Assembly: GCA_025403435.1 (NCBI GenBank) | Contig: CM046353.1 | Span: 27,217,715 to 27,281,714 of the forward strand | Length of the DNA: 64,000 bases | Direction: 5' to 3' | Source of the DNA: Artocarpus heterophyllus | Lineage: Eukaryota > Streptophyta > Magnoliopsida > Rosales > Moraceae | Shown here: piece after piece, positions 12,290 through 24,084 of the stretch | How positions within the stretch are numbered: the first letter of the stretch is position 1 | Layout: every line of letters starts with the position of its first letter | Notes under the pieces: generated by a model | The model's database searches: none | Told to the model about the DNA's origin: nothing | Seen by the model: the letters and a program-made list of their open reading frames with translations, nothing else | Position numbers and translations under genes: made by a program

Positions 12290-13120
12290 GAAAGGAAGTC
12301 CTTGCAATATTTCTTGATGTACCCGACCTTCCCACAGAAGAAGCACTTAAGCTTCTTTGGGTTCTTCTTCTTCTTCTTCTTGCTCTTGTTGTTAGCAGGA
12401 ACAAAAGACCTCCCATTTTTGGCCCGTTGTTTCTTTCCATTCCCAGAATTAGGATTGGAACCGGAAGCAACCGCCAAATTGGCCTCTCCATTCGCAAGAG
12501 ACTCCCTGATTAGCAGTTTAAACTCTTGTAACTATTTTATTAATTCTGTTAAGGTCATATCCCGCCTATTGCTTAAATTAAAAATAGCTCTAAATGGAAT
12601 TAATTCCTTTGACAGAGTCTGAAAGACCATAGTCATCTGAGTTTCAGCATCGATGTCAGCTCCATTGGTTTGTGCCTCAGCGAGGTAACCCATGATCAAC
12701 ATCATGTGCTCCTTTACAGATGTCCTCAGCCTCTGCTTATAGTTAAGAAGTTTCCGAAGTGCCCCTTGCCGCTTAGTTAAGGCCTGGCCTCCAAATATGT
12801 CTTCTAGATTATCCAAGATCTACTTAGCAGTCTCATAATCCTCATGTTGAGCCTACAACACATTATTCATGCTAGCCATAACATAGCAGCGGGCCTGATC
12901 TTTTGCATCTTTCCAACGATCATATGCTTGGAATTGATCATTGGTGGAATGTCCTATAGGCTCGGGAGGACAAGGTGTCGTCAGCATAAATTTTAGTTTC
13001 TCAAAGGAGAGGACGATATTTAGGTTCCATTTCTAATCATTATAATTCTCTCTGGTTAATTGGTTTTTGTTAAGTATCAAAGATAAAGCATTTTTAGAAA
13101 TTTTTAATCTACAATAAAGA
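12290..13120 (-). pseudogene. Copia A gag (nucleocapsid)
   Basis: The UBN2-type gag reads on the minus strand from LTRENYND (about 13050) through MDNLEDIFGGQALTKRQGAL (12816) and ELIPFRAIFNLSNRRDMTL. A Lys/Arg-rich run is encoded by a CTT-type microsatellite (plus strand 12361-12381). The zinc knuckle is CFFCGKVGYIKKYC, that is CX2CX4YX4C, with the metal-binding His replaced by Tyr. In-frame stops lie near 13030, 12850 and 12830. The N-terminal start codon is not clear. Confidence 0.85.
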
Positions 13121-13129
13121 ATCATATAC

Positions 13130-14610
13130 CAAACATAAGCAAACATAAGATAATAATTTAGTAAAATAATGCAATCATGTAAAAACATTCAAATGTGTTT
13201 ATGTGTCAAAACCTTGAAAATATCATTACCTTACAACGATAATTCCCAACTCAAAATTCAACAAGCTCCTAGGGGAGTCATGTCAAATTCAATTACGAAC
13301 ATGGATCCCCTCCTGATTAATATATGCCATCCAGGACCTGTATGAGCTAGCATATATTAATAATCATTTCTTTGGCCATTAATTTTATTAACAGAGCTTT
13401 TAGGGGAGGTTAATAATAAAATTAACATGAGTGTATAACCATCGTTTCCATATTTTATCCATGATTTATAATCACCACCTAGGAGTATGCAACCATAAAT
13501 CATGCTAAAATGCCTTATCCTTTTGGAGATCTAATCTGGTACATGATAGAAATCCCTTCCTAAGGGTCAGGACCACCATGTTCTTCCATGGACCAACGAT
13601 GGAGGCCTTAGGTCCTCTCTTCGAAAACCTTCTCCCACTCAATATTTTGAAATCAAGGTTTTATTTTAAAAAAGACATACATTAACAATTTTAATATGAG
13701 CAGCACTCCCTATTCTATGTGACATATTATCAATATATATAGCAAATCATATTATAATGCAGACAAGCAAAGCAATCAAGTAAAGCTACAAGCAAAATAA
13801 TAGATCGAATACTCCATGTTTCCAATCATATCCAAATTTAATGTTTCTCATAATTATCCAAAAAATAAAATTAAAACTACACTAAAAACTGCACATTTTT
13901 TGGAAAAATTTCTAGCTCTCTGCTGGCAAGCCGATCTGGGTGATCGGTCTGCTGGTCATGACCCATCGGCCTGTCGATCTTCATAGATTGGCCTACCAAA
14001 ATAGAAATTTGGCTTGCCGCTAGAGCCACCTGATTTCTACCCCGCTGACGGCCTACCGAACCCAAAGTTTGGCCTACTGATCTTGCGACCATCGGCCTGC
14101 CAAACTATGCCAACTGAGCAGAGATCACCCTTTTCAGAAAATACAGTTTCTAATGCAATTTATCAATTTTATTCTCAACAATTCAAAAACATAAAATCAA
14201 AGACTCAGGAAATACCTGGGGATGCCATCATGCATCTTCTAGATCCGTTTCTAGGTCCGTCTTCTCCGAATGATTATTTAATTACAAAATTCTTACAAAT
14301 TTAAAATTAAATAATAATTCCTAGACGGAGATGATAGTCCGCCATCTAATTACATGAAAAACCTAGATACACATTCTAACCTCTAAGGAACCATAACTAG
14401 TATAAATTAATTAATTAATAAATAATTAAATAATAATTTAATCAACCATAATTAATTAATAAACATTCATCATATAATCCATGACAACATAAAATTATAT
14501 AGAAACCTAGAGTGCCAGCTCTCTATAAAATTAAATTTTAGCATAGAAAAGACCAAGATCATATAATTTATACATATAGCATGATCACAAACTAGTAAAT
14601 TTACGCAAAA
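13130..14610 (-). other. Copia A 5' leader, noncoding
   Basis: About 1.5 kb between the primer site and gag, with no supported coding sequence. It holds the palindrome-rich block listed separately (13915-14110). Small open frames here (13877-14092 and 14014-14304) overlap that repeat block and are not supported as genes. Confidence 0.6.
13915..14110. repeat. Array of degenerate CGGCCTGCC-like words
   Basis: Words such as ATCGGCCTGTCGATC, TTGGCCTACC, CGGCCTACCGAAC and ATCGGCCTGCCAAAC recur every 15-30 bp in this otherwise AT-rich leader. Related words occur in the A LTRs (about 7690-7760 and 15140-15235). Analogous CCGAT/GGTCGAC clusters occur in the family B LTRs (2110-2260 and 21700-21820). 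Confidence 0.6.
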
Positions 14611-14616
14611 ACCATA

Positions 14617-14628
14617 GCTCTGATAACA
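14617..14628 (-). other. Primer binding site of copia A
   Basis: Three bases inside the 5' LTR the minus strand reads TGTTATCAGAGC, one mismatch from the tRNA-Met-type site TGGTATCAGAGC used by many plant copia elements. It fixes the orientation of the element. Confidence 0.8.
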
Positions 14629-14630
14629 AT

Positions 14631-16647
14631 TGTTAGAAAAATAGTATGCAACAAAATTTTAAAATTTTTATATCTGAGTATTTTTTAAAACACAAGTTTG
14701 AAATGTTATGTGCATAAATTAACCAGATCTTACTAACATTATAAATGCCGAAAAGCTTCCTCAATCAGTGTAGAGAAGTAACGTTTCAAAAAGACCTCAA
14801 CCAACTGGCATTCTTTACTATTCTCTATCCACGATCGGAATGAGTGTGGGCTCACACGTACAACTCTTCCACCAGGTGACTCTCCTTCCAACCAATTGAG
14901 AGAACCTAAAGCTAGTGTTCATGATTTGTGAACAAGAGCTCTCAAGGAGTTTTAGAATCTCACTATCAGAGTTTCACTCATAATCTCTCAATTGATCTAA
15001 ATAATAATGAGACTCACTCCCTTTTTATAGAGGTTGGGTCCAGGAGTGAGTCCTTATCAGATAATGCCTCAAAATTCGAATCAGAATCAAATTCAGATCA
15101 ATATCTGATGAAATCCGCGTGAAAACGCGTTACCTTTTTATTGCGCGATCAGCACGCCAATCTATCTAATCGGCATGCCAAACTTGCCCCATCGGCAGGC
15201 CGAACCTGTTGATTGGCATGCCGAACTGCCGATAAAAATCTCAACGAATCTTTTATTTTTCACCCAAGATTCTATAGGATAAAGTCTCAGTTTTAATTCA
15301 AATAACTCAATATAAAAGTTGTCTAATTAAAACAACTTTATCTAGATAATCTTTAAGAAAATAAATGAATTCCTGAAAATTCAACAAGTTTATCTTGAAT
15401 TAATTTAATCCAACCGATAAACAGACATGAATTATCTGATCTTGATAATTCAACAAGTTTATCTTGAATCAATTTTGTCACAAAATTAATTCAACCGATA
15501 AACAGACATGAATTATTTGATTCTTCTAAATTTTAGCCAATCTGATAAATCTAACATAAGACACCAATTATTGGAAAAACATATCGTATCGTTATAGGAT
15601 TTTGTGAGCTAGCAAAGGGGACCAAATGAACCTATATAGTTCAAGCTTCCAATAATTATGAAACCCAATATCCTAGATCTATATTTCATAATTATCAACC
15701 CCAACGTTACTCTACTGAAAGCTTGGAACTGCACTCTTGAATTATATAGAATTACGAAGCCCGTATAGCTAAGTCTTTATGACATATCATAGTGTATCGT
15801 ATCCCTATAAGATTATCCATAACCGACTGAAGGACAAGTTTTATCTTACCTTCTCGATTATTTTTATCTTACGTTCCATTATCTCACCATCGAAAAACTT
15901 ACCATCCAAAGATAGTATACCATTCGGTTGCACCTATGTATCCAAATGGTTGAGCACTCTAGTTTTTCAATTACTAAATAATACATGTAAGAGGATATCA
16001 CTACTCCTAAAGAGGAGCTATGGATTCCATATCTATGAATAACAGGTCTACGCTATCAAGAGTCATGCCTCCAACGTACCAGCATGCATACCACTATTAA
16101 AATGTTTGTGTCACCCCTTGGTACATCAAAAGACACAAGTCAAAACAATAGGCCTACTATTCATTTCAGGATTAAGATACAATACAAATGATTGTCTAAA
16201 GTGAATCAATTTGCCGAAATAGAATTATTAATCCAAATCAATTCACTTTATGTCCCGATCCAACACATCATCACCTATACAATGTGCCAATGTTTCTATT
16301 CACAGAGTCCACCTCTGATGGCCAAGACAGATCATCTCCCAATAGGGATATAGACAACATAACAATCTTTACATGAATAAAGCACCCAACTTTTTTTCCT
16401 CGATTGCGAATCTTATGATTTAGACCGTCACCTTAAGAATCGTGTCTTCCACATAATCTATCTATCATATACTCAATTCTTAAAGGTTTAGACCGACATT
16501 CTTAGACTATTGTTTGCTTAAGATGCATTCAACAAATATCAACGTAAAGATGACAAGATTTGGTATCTAAATAATTAATTCTTTATTGATAAAAATGTCT
16601 CCAAAAATATATTATACTTTTACTCCTTAGGGCATACATGTGTAACA
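14631..16647 (-). repeat. Copia family A 5' LTR
   Basis: On the plus strand it runs from TGTTAGAAAAATAG to TGTAACA, 2017 bp. It pairs with 7179-9174. Relative to that copy it has an extra stretch near 15200-15225 containing another GGCATGCCGAAC word. Confidence 0.92.
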
Positions 16648-16652
16648 GATTT
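16648..16652. repeat. Target site duplication of the copia element (right copy)
   Basis: GATTT directly after the LTR end at 16647. It is identical to 7174-7178. Confidence 0.9.
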
Positions 16653-17731
16653 CTTGATTGAGGATTGTATATATCAGAATGTGGAGATGGAAAAGGCTTC
16701 CAAAGTTAATCCATTTGGTTTATGTAATTCTTTTATTCATGAGACTCTTCCTTAAAAACCAGGCAACTATGAGTTGAGCGACCTTGAGTTTAGCAAACAT
16801 AACACAAAGTTTCAATCTTAGGTTCCTGAACATTCCTACATTTTATGACTTAATCTTTCTTGACAAACTAGTGATCCTAGCATTTAGATTATTCTCTTGG
16901 CTAAGTTGATAAACACCTCTTTAAGCATATGTAAGACTAGATCTAATTTAGCCTTCAAAATTAACACATTGCCAATATTGAGAGTTTTCAGCAAAGTTAT
17001 CTAGGAAACCTAATGCTTTATCAAGTTAGTTATCAAGGAATTCTCTATTACATATTGTTTCGAGCTTAGAAGTATAAACCTTCATATAAACTAATATAAC
17101 ACCATTTTTCAAAACCATGATGTGGGCAAGAGTTCAACAAATCTTTAAAACTTTATCATCATTGAAAATAAACTTTCTTTGCATTTTGGGTAAAAATTTA
17201 AATTTCTTTCTTCAAAGCATTGGTTTTATGAGTTGGAAAGAATTTCTTCAAAAACTCAGTTTGCATTTCTTGCCATGTACTAGTTGACCTAGGTTTTAAA
17301 GAAGTAAGTTAAGTTTTGGCCTTATCTTTTAAAGAAAAAGGGAAAAGATTAAACCTAAAAATTTCATTTGAAACATCTTGATCAGTGAATATAGCACAAA
17401 CATCTTCAAACTCTCTTAGGTCCAAATAAATATTTTCAGATTCTAAGCCATGAAATGTTGGAAATAAATTAATCATTCCAGTTTTAAACCTAAAGTTATA
17501 GGCATTGAGAGGAAACACCAGACATGATAGAGTGGATTCTTGGGGTGATTGCAAAATATCACACATTAAATGAATAGGATGGATGATTTGTTGATTAATA
17601 ATGTTTTCATTATAAACACTTTCATCATCAGTCATTTTTAATGAATATGAAAACCCAACATAGATTAAAAGTGGTTCTAAACTTTTCCTAATTAATCTAT
17701 GAGTTTTAGAAACACGAGACCAAACCGGCAT
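16653..17731 (-). pseudogene. Athila-like Ty3/gypsy gag, 5' part
   Basis: A gag open frame starts at 17731 (MPVWSRVSKTHR) and runs to a stop at 17309. It contains the hallmark segments MINLFPTFHGLESENIY, DLREFEDVCAIF and FRFNLFPFSLKDKAK. Reading on beyond the stop gives STSTWQEMQTEFLKKFFPTH, the usual continuation of retrotransposon gag, and the sequence reaches NPQSRN at the copia insertion. The protein would form the capsid. Several stops make it non-functional. It continues on the far side of the copia insert at 7173. Confidence 0.82.
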
Positions 17732-18367
17732 GCAAATTATTCATCTTATTTACAAAGTTTTTGAGATGAGATGCTAAACTTTTGTTTTATTCAAGGAAAA
17801 TGAAGTAGTGAGTGAAATGTGTTTGCCTTATTTATTTTGTAGATTTAGGGAATTATATACTTTAAGAATGTTCCTAAGAAATATTGGTAGGCTGAAAGCT
17901 CCTTAAAAACCAAACTTCTAATTAGAACAGCGTTCTTGAAATGACTAGTGTTGGGAGAATCTCCAAAAGTAACTGGTTATGTAAAAGGTTTCCAAACCAG
18001 TACCAATCTCCAAACAGAATCATCTCAAAATATATTTTTCCTCAAAATCATAATTTTTTATTGTCTAAATCATAAATCTAAATCCTAAAACTAACAAAAT
18101 AACAAAAATATAATTAAAAGAAATTTTTATTTTTCATATTTTTATTTTTTATTTTTTTTATTTTATGAATAATGAACAATTCCTATGAATAATGAACAAT
18201 TCCTACGTAAACAGTGACTTACACTACAAAACAACAAATATTACTAGAAAACAAATAAAACAACAAAATAGTAAGTAAATAGAAAATAAAGGAAAAAGAA
18301 TTATAATACACAAAATATCTTGTACTTATGACATCTTGTTCCTTGGCAACAATGCTAAAAACTAGTT
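17732..18367 (-). other. Athila-like leader with decayed primer binding region
   Basis: Next to the LTR the minus strand reads TAGCATTGTTGCCAAGGAAC (about 18338-18357). This matches the TGGCGCCGTTGCCGGGGAAC region typical of Athila/Tat gypsy elements at 14 of 20 positions. All six differences are G-to-A or C-to-T. A 20-bp unit with TATGAATAATGAACAATTCC is present twice in tandem near 18164-18204. I see no coding sequence. Confidence 0.65.
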
Positions 18368-20045
18368 TGGTCTTGAAAGTTACAATCTAAAATAACTCCA
18401 AGTATAAGAATGTCACAAATAATAAAACTCGGTGAATCCGAAGTTGTTCCCAGAGAGAATAGGTGATTTCTAAGTCCAATATATTTATTAAAGCATTTAT
18501 TTACAATATTTGGACATTTTTATAGTATTTTTCATTTTCAGAAGTTTGTGATTTTGGAATTTTAATAACAAGAAATGTAGATTAATTTAAAATAGAACTT
18601 TAATAATAAGTGCGATTAATTAAAAGATAATTAACAATAATTATAACAGCGTTAAGGATTAAAAGTTCAATTCTGGTAATTAACTTAACTATATTTTAGT
18701 TTTTCTAAATTTTTTATTAAATGGTTTAAGAATATACTATGTTATCTTCTACTGATAATAAATCAAGAATTACCAAGCATTTACTATGCCAGTTCATGTC
18801 TATAATGCAGCAAAAACTTAACTTAATAAGCATGTATGATTTCAATATTATTTAACTGAAATAACAAAGAAAATAATAAGTTAAGCATTTACCATATCAT
18901 TTTCTGTCTACAACTAATCAAGGTCCTCTTAAGTATTATATGTGCCAGCCTATATCGATGATAAATCAAAACCAGAATTTTGCTAGAGTTTTAGCTAGAC
19001 AATACTAAAAATTCTAAGTTTTCTAAGAAAATATTTTTGGCATTATAACTGCTTAGAAAACTGAAAAAGCTAAAAATATTTAAGATAATTTTACTAGAAT
19101 TTTGACCTCCCTTCTCAACTAAAAAGGAAAATTAAAAAAACATATTTAGAATAAAAACACTTGTAATATTATAAAACATAACCTAGACACTATTTTACAA
19201 TTTAGTTTTAGAATTAGAAAATTTTAAAACTAAACTTGGAAATTTGAATAGTATTTTTTAAAACACAAGGGCGAAAAGAACGGGAAATATAGCGGTATTT
19301 ATAGTGTTAAGAAAAATTCTATTTACAATATTTTTATTATTTATTTTATAATATTTTTATTATTTATTTTATTATATTATTATAATAATATTAATATATT
19401 ATTATTTTTTTGCAATTTGATAAGCAAGTTGTAATTAAATTGGTAGTGTGCAAGTTGAGATATCTTTTCTTTTGTTTTTTGCTAATGTCACGTGATACAA
19501 GCACTGTTTGCATTTGTTGTATGTGTTTTTTCTATTTTGATGCTGTTTTGCACTATTTTTGCTCTAGATTTTAAATCTAAATAAACACACCCTAAAATTA
19601 ATTATTTTACATTCTTAATATTTACAATAATATTAAAAATATTTATTTTATATTAAAACACACTAAAAATTATTATAAACTTCTAAAATTTTGGCCCTTT
19701 TGGCTGGGCACATATATAATTTTCAATAAAAATTACTAAAAATATTATAAAATATATTTACAAACTTAAAACATACTGTAAAACACATTAAAACTCAAAA
19801 TAAAATTGCCACATATTATTTTTATGATTTTAATTAATTTCAAACTAAACTAGTATTTTACATGCAAAAATGATTTGAAAAATTACCGAAATTATTATTA
19901 AACATAAAACATATTAAAAACTTGATTTTGAACATATTTTTACACAAAGACAATAAAATACTGTTTAACACATAATTGCTTTAATTAAGGAGTTTACAAG
20001 AAATATAAATATAAGATGCTTGATTTTAGCTTTAAGAAATGTGCA
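18368..20045 (-). mobile_element. Athila-like gypsy 5' LTR
   Basis: The low end is placed at TGGTCTTGAAAG (minus strand ends CTTTCAAGACCA) just outside the primer region. The high end is placed at AAATGTGCA (minus strand begins TGCACATTTC), where copia pol similarity resumes. A TATA-like CACTATAAATACC on the minus strand lies near 19300. A diverged copy of the low-coordinate two-thirds is found at 38381-39450, which supports the low boundary. The high boundary rests only on the TG start and the adjoining copia sequence. Confidence 0.7.
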
Positions 20046-20394
20046 TTTTTTAGGTCTCATTAGCCATGAAGGATGAGCTGGACTTGTTAACATCTAATCA
20101 GACATGAAGACTTGTTGAGTTACCAAAGGGTAAAAAAGCCTTACAGAATAAGTTGGTGTGCTAGATAAAAGATGAATTTGATGGCAGCAAAAGGGACAAA
20201 GCAAGGTTAGTTGTTAAAGGGTTTCAACAGAAAGAGGACATTGACTACACAGAGATCTTTTCCCCCATGGTGAAGTTAACCACAAGTCGAATGGTTCTTG
20301 CATTAGTGGCAATGTGAAGACCACATTTCTTTATGGTGACTTGGAGAGAAATTTACATGGTGCAGCAACAAAGGTTTGAAGTAAAGGGCAAAGA

Positions 20395-20399
20395 GAAGA
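20395..20399. repeat. Target duplication of the solo LTR (left copy)
   Basis: GAAGA directly before TGTTAGAC at 20400. The matching copy at 22330-22334 is AAAGA, one mismatch. Confidence 0.7.
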
Positions 20400-22329
20400 T
20401 GTTAGACTAGGTGCCCTAAGGACTAAATAATGTAATAGTTTATTGAGACATTTAACCAATAAAGAATCATTATTTATGTCATATATGACAAATATGTCCT
20501 CCTAATGTTTATTTATATTGAATGTATGATAAGCAAATAAAAGTCTAAGACTGTCAATCTAAACGTTTAAGATCGTGCATACTACGGAAGACATGAATCT
20601 TAAGGTGATGGTCTAAATATAAAAGGTCCACAATTAAGGGAATAAAGTTAGGCTCTTTATTTATGTTAAGATTGTTATGTGGTCACATCCCTAATGAGAG
20701 ATTACTTGTCTCGATCATCAGAGTAGGACTCCGCGAGTAGAGACATTGGTGTATTGTCATAGGTGACGATATATTAGGTTGGGATTAAAGATGAACTGAT
20801 TTGATTAATAATTTCATTTGAATAAATTGATTCACTTTAGACAATCATATGTACTACATCTTAATCCTAAAATGAAATAATGAGTCTGTATTTTTAACTT
20901 GCGTCTTTCGATGTATAAAGAGTGACATCCTAACTTATATGAATGTACGCATGCCAGTACGTTAGAGACATGATTTTTGATTAACGTAGACTTATTATTC
21001 ATAGATACAAAATTCATTGCTCTTTTATAGAGTTAATAATATTCTCTTAAAGGCATTATCCTTTAATTGAAAATTGCAGTGTTCATTAGATACATATGTG
21101 TAACTGAATGGTATACTATTTGTATCAGTTATGAATAGTAAGTATTACAATGGTGAGATAATGAACATAAGATAAATATAATTGGGATGGTAAAACAGAA
21201 TTTATCCTTAAATCGATTATGGATATCCTATGAGGATGTTGCACATGACAATATGTCATGGACGAAAGACTTATTAGAGTTTCATATTTTATATATAGTT
21301 CAAGAGTGCAGCTCTAAACTAATAGTTGAATAACTTTAGAGTTGATAATTATAAAATAAGCATGCCGTAGACATGTTGTTTTATAATTATAGAAGCTTGT
21401 TCTATATATGTCAATTAAGTCCCCTTTGCTAGCTTATATATTTTCCTTTAACGATACGCATGTTTTCCCTACAAATTGGTAACATATGTTAATTCCACTA
21501 TTGGTTCAAATTTGGTTGATTGGATTATAATAATTCATGTTAGTTTATTAATTGAATTAAATCAATTAATTCAAGATGAACGTGTTGAATTATTTGTATC
21601 AGTTTTATTTGATATGAGATGTAAATTCTACATTGAGTTACTTGAATTAAAATTGAGGCTCTATGAAAGATTCTTAAGCCAAATAAAATAGGTAAGTGCC
21701 CAATCAAGTAGGAATCGGTCGACTGATGGATTGGATCGATCGACTAGTACGATTTAGGAACATCGAGGTGCTCTCCGACCCCGACCGGTCCACCGATGCT
21801 ATAGGACCGGTCGACCAATCAACCCTGTAGACAAATGAGGCTTTACGCATTTTAACGTGAGATTCGACCTAGAACCAAATTTGGATGCCCTTTTTTAATG
21901 GAATTGAAGCCCTACCAGACAATATAAATAAGAAACATATTCCTATTATCAATTAAATCACTTAAGAAATTAAGGAGAGATTTCTAGATAGAGAAACTCT
22001 GAAACTCCCATAGAATTATTGTTCAAAATCAAGAACTATAATTCTAGGTTTTCTCTTATAATTGGAAGGTGAAGTTGCCAAGAAGATAATTGAATGATGT
22101 GTACCCACTCTCATTCCATCATGGGAAGAGAATAGCAAAGAAGACTAGTTAATTGAGACTCTTTCGGATGCCATTCTCGTGTAGCAATTTTGCCAAATCA
22201 AAAGTGCAGTTACTGATTCATTAACGTATGAAGATCTTTAATTAATTTATAGTGCATAGCATGCCTAACTCCTTTTATGGAAACAGATTTTATAAAAAAA
22301 TTTTAAAATTTTGCTCTCGTTTTCCAACT
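20400..22329 (+). mobile_element. Solo LTR (copia family B)
   Basis: A 1930-bp LTR from TGTTAGACTAGGTGCCC to CGTTTTCCAACT, without any internal retroelement sequence. It is flanked by GAAGA and AAAGA. It matches the 3' LTR at 793-2701 throughout and is inserted in the RT coding sequence of copia C. The product of LTR-LTR recombination is the simplest reading. Clusters of GGTCGACC and ACCGATC words lie at 21700-21820. Confidence 0.85.
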
Positions 22330-23503
22330 AAAGATGGTGTGCAAACTTCAAAAAATTTTGTGTAGTCTCAAGCAAGCTCCCAAACAGTGGTAGAAGAAGT
22401 TTGACAATTCCATGAGCAGTAGTGAGTTCTTGAGATGCCAAACAGATCATAGTTGTTACATGAAGAATTTTGGTAGCTTGTATGTCACCCTATTACTTTA
22501 TATTGATGATATGTTAATAGCCAGTGGAAGCAAATAGGAAATAGACAAGTTGAAAAGGGAATTGTCAAAGCAGTTTGTAATGAAGGATTTTGGTGCTACA
22601 AAACAAATCGTAGGAATGAGAATTACAAGGGATACTAATGTCCTAAAACTATCATAGGAAGAATACATGCAAAAGGTGTTGAAGAGGTTCAGCATGGAGA
22701 GTACAAAAACAATGAATACTCCTCTAGCTAGATATTTCAGGTTGCCAAAGCAACAATCACTTTCTTCAAAGTAGGAGTGAGCCTAAATGTCTAAGGTGCC
22801 TTATGCTTCCACTATAAGCAGTCACATGTACGCTATGGTATGCATAAGACCATAAATTGAACATGTAGTAGGAGTTGTGAATCGGTATAAGAGTAATCCA
22901 GGCAAGCAACATTAGGAAGTAGTAAAGTGGATTCTCATGTATTTAAGAGATACTATAAGTTTAACGTTGATGTTCAGAAAGTCTGACTTAGGACTACAAG
23001 GTTATGCGGATGCTAACATTGCTGGTGATGTTGATGGTAGAAAGAGTACTACATGATACGTTTATATGTTGGGTGGTACAGCAATCAAGGGTTTTAAAGC
23101 TTTAAAAGATAGTTACACTTTCCTCTACTGAAGCAGAGTATGTAGCAGTGACTGAAGCAAGCAAGGAGATGGAATGGTTACAGTCTTTCTTTGAGGAGTT
23201 GGATCACAAACAAGGGAAGAGTATGTTGCATTATGACAATCAAAGCGCTATTCATTTAGTAAAAAATCTTGTTTATCATGCTAGGACTAAACATATACAA
23301 GCAAGATATCACTTCATTAGATCGGTTTTGGAGGATGGATTGTTGGTGCTAGAGAAAATTCTTGGGAGTTTGAATCTAGCAGATATGTTGACAAAGATAG
23401 GTCCGATCGAGAACAATTTCAGTTATACTTCTCTCTGAGATTTGAGAAGTAGTTACCGCTATAGTGAAGATGTTAAAGATGGATTAATCTCCAAGTAGGA
23501 GAT

Positions 23504-24069
23504 TGTTGAAGATGTAAAGCCTAATCATTTGGAGAATGAAGTACCAAATTGAAGAAGGAAGAAAAAAAGGTTTGGGCACCGCGGCCATGGCCAGGGGCAC
23601 TGTGATGCCCATGAGCACAAAATTGCATGAAAAAGGCAGCAAGCTTAGTGCCTTGACGCCATGAAGTAGCGCCTCAATAATCCAAAATTTTTCTATGCAG
23701 TGTCGTAGTGCCAATGCACGCACCATCATGTTGGATTCAAAGTAGCGCTGCATCCTAATAGGTTTTTTCTTTATTTTCTTGTACACTATAAATACCTAAT
23801 CTTATTGAGACTTAGGTGGTCGAATTTTCAAAAGAAAATTGAGAGTGTGTAGCTTGAAAACATCTTTTGAGTGTGAGTAAAACATAAGAATGATTGAGTA
23901 ATTTCTCTATAACGAATTTTTTCAATGGTATAGTAGAATATGCAGCAGCAGAAACAAGATGTAGCTAAGTTGACAAACCTACATACAAATCCTTGGTGTG
24001 ATTTTTCCTTTATTTTTCGTTGATTATTTTTCATTCTTTTTTTTAGTCACAAGCAAATTTGCCCAACGT
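23504..24069 (+). mobile_element. Copia C 3' LTR
   Basis: It begins TGTTGAAGATG after the polypurine run CAAGTAGGAGAT, as expected after the RNase H end. It contains ACTATAAATACC near 23788 as a likely TATA box, and appears to end at TTGCCCAACG near 24069, where LINE similarity starts. The end is inferred from the junction and was not checked against a second LTR. Confidence 0.65.
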
Positions 24070-24084
24070 CTGATGGGAAATCCT

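Larger units (their letters stand above)
7179..16647 (-). mobile_element. Structurally complete Ty1/copia element (family A)
   Basis: A 9469-bp element with both LTRs (7179-9174 and 14631-16647), a tRNA-Met-type primer site, gag, protease, integrase, RT and RNase H in copia order on the minus strand, and a perfect 5-bp target duplication GATTT. It sits inside the gag gene of an Athila-like gypsy element; the gag frame continues across if the insert and one GATTT are ignored. It is coding-dead: the polyprotein has stops and frameshifts, and catalytic residues in protease and RT are substituted. In one 195-bp segment (7476-7670 against 14928-15122) I counted 13 differences between the LTRs, so the insertion is not recent. 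Confidence 0.95.
20046..23503 (+). pseudogene. Ty1/copia pol (RT and RNase H), interrupted by a solo LTR
   Basis: Plus-strand copia element C. At 20060-20399 are LVELPKGKKALQNK, the RT start [20 protein letters not shown] and [18 protein letters not shown]. The frame is cut at 20399 by an LTR and resumes at 22335 with VCKLQKILCSLKQAPKQWW. The catalytic box LLYIDDMLIASGS (about 22500) keeps both Asp. RNase H reads TEAEYVAVTEASKEMEWLQS, HYDNQSAIHLVKN and HARTKHIQARYHFIRS, ending near 23438 with NLADMLTK. Stops and frameshifts are present. The family is distinct from copia A and resembles Tork-type pol. The Athila-like LTR abuts the 5' side at 20045. Confidence 0.85.

Noticed and set aside
793..22329. 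The two family B LTRs (793-2701 and 20400-22329) as the ends of one 21-kb element.
   Set aside because: The left one follows RNase H and a polypurine tract, so it is a 3' LTR. The right one has its own flanking duplicate and lies within a different copia pol gene. They are separate insertions.
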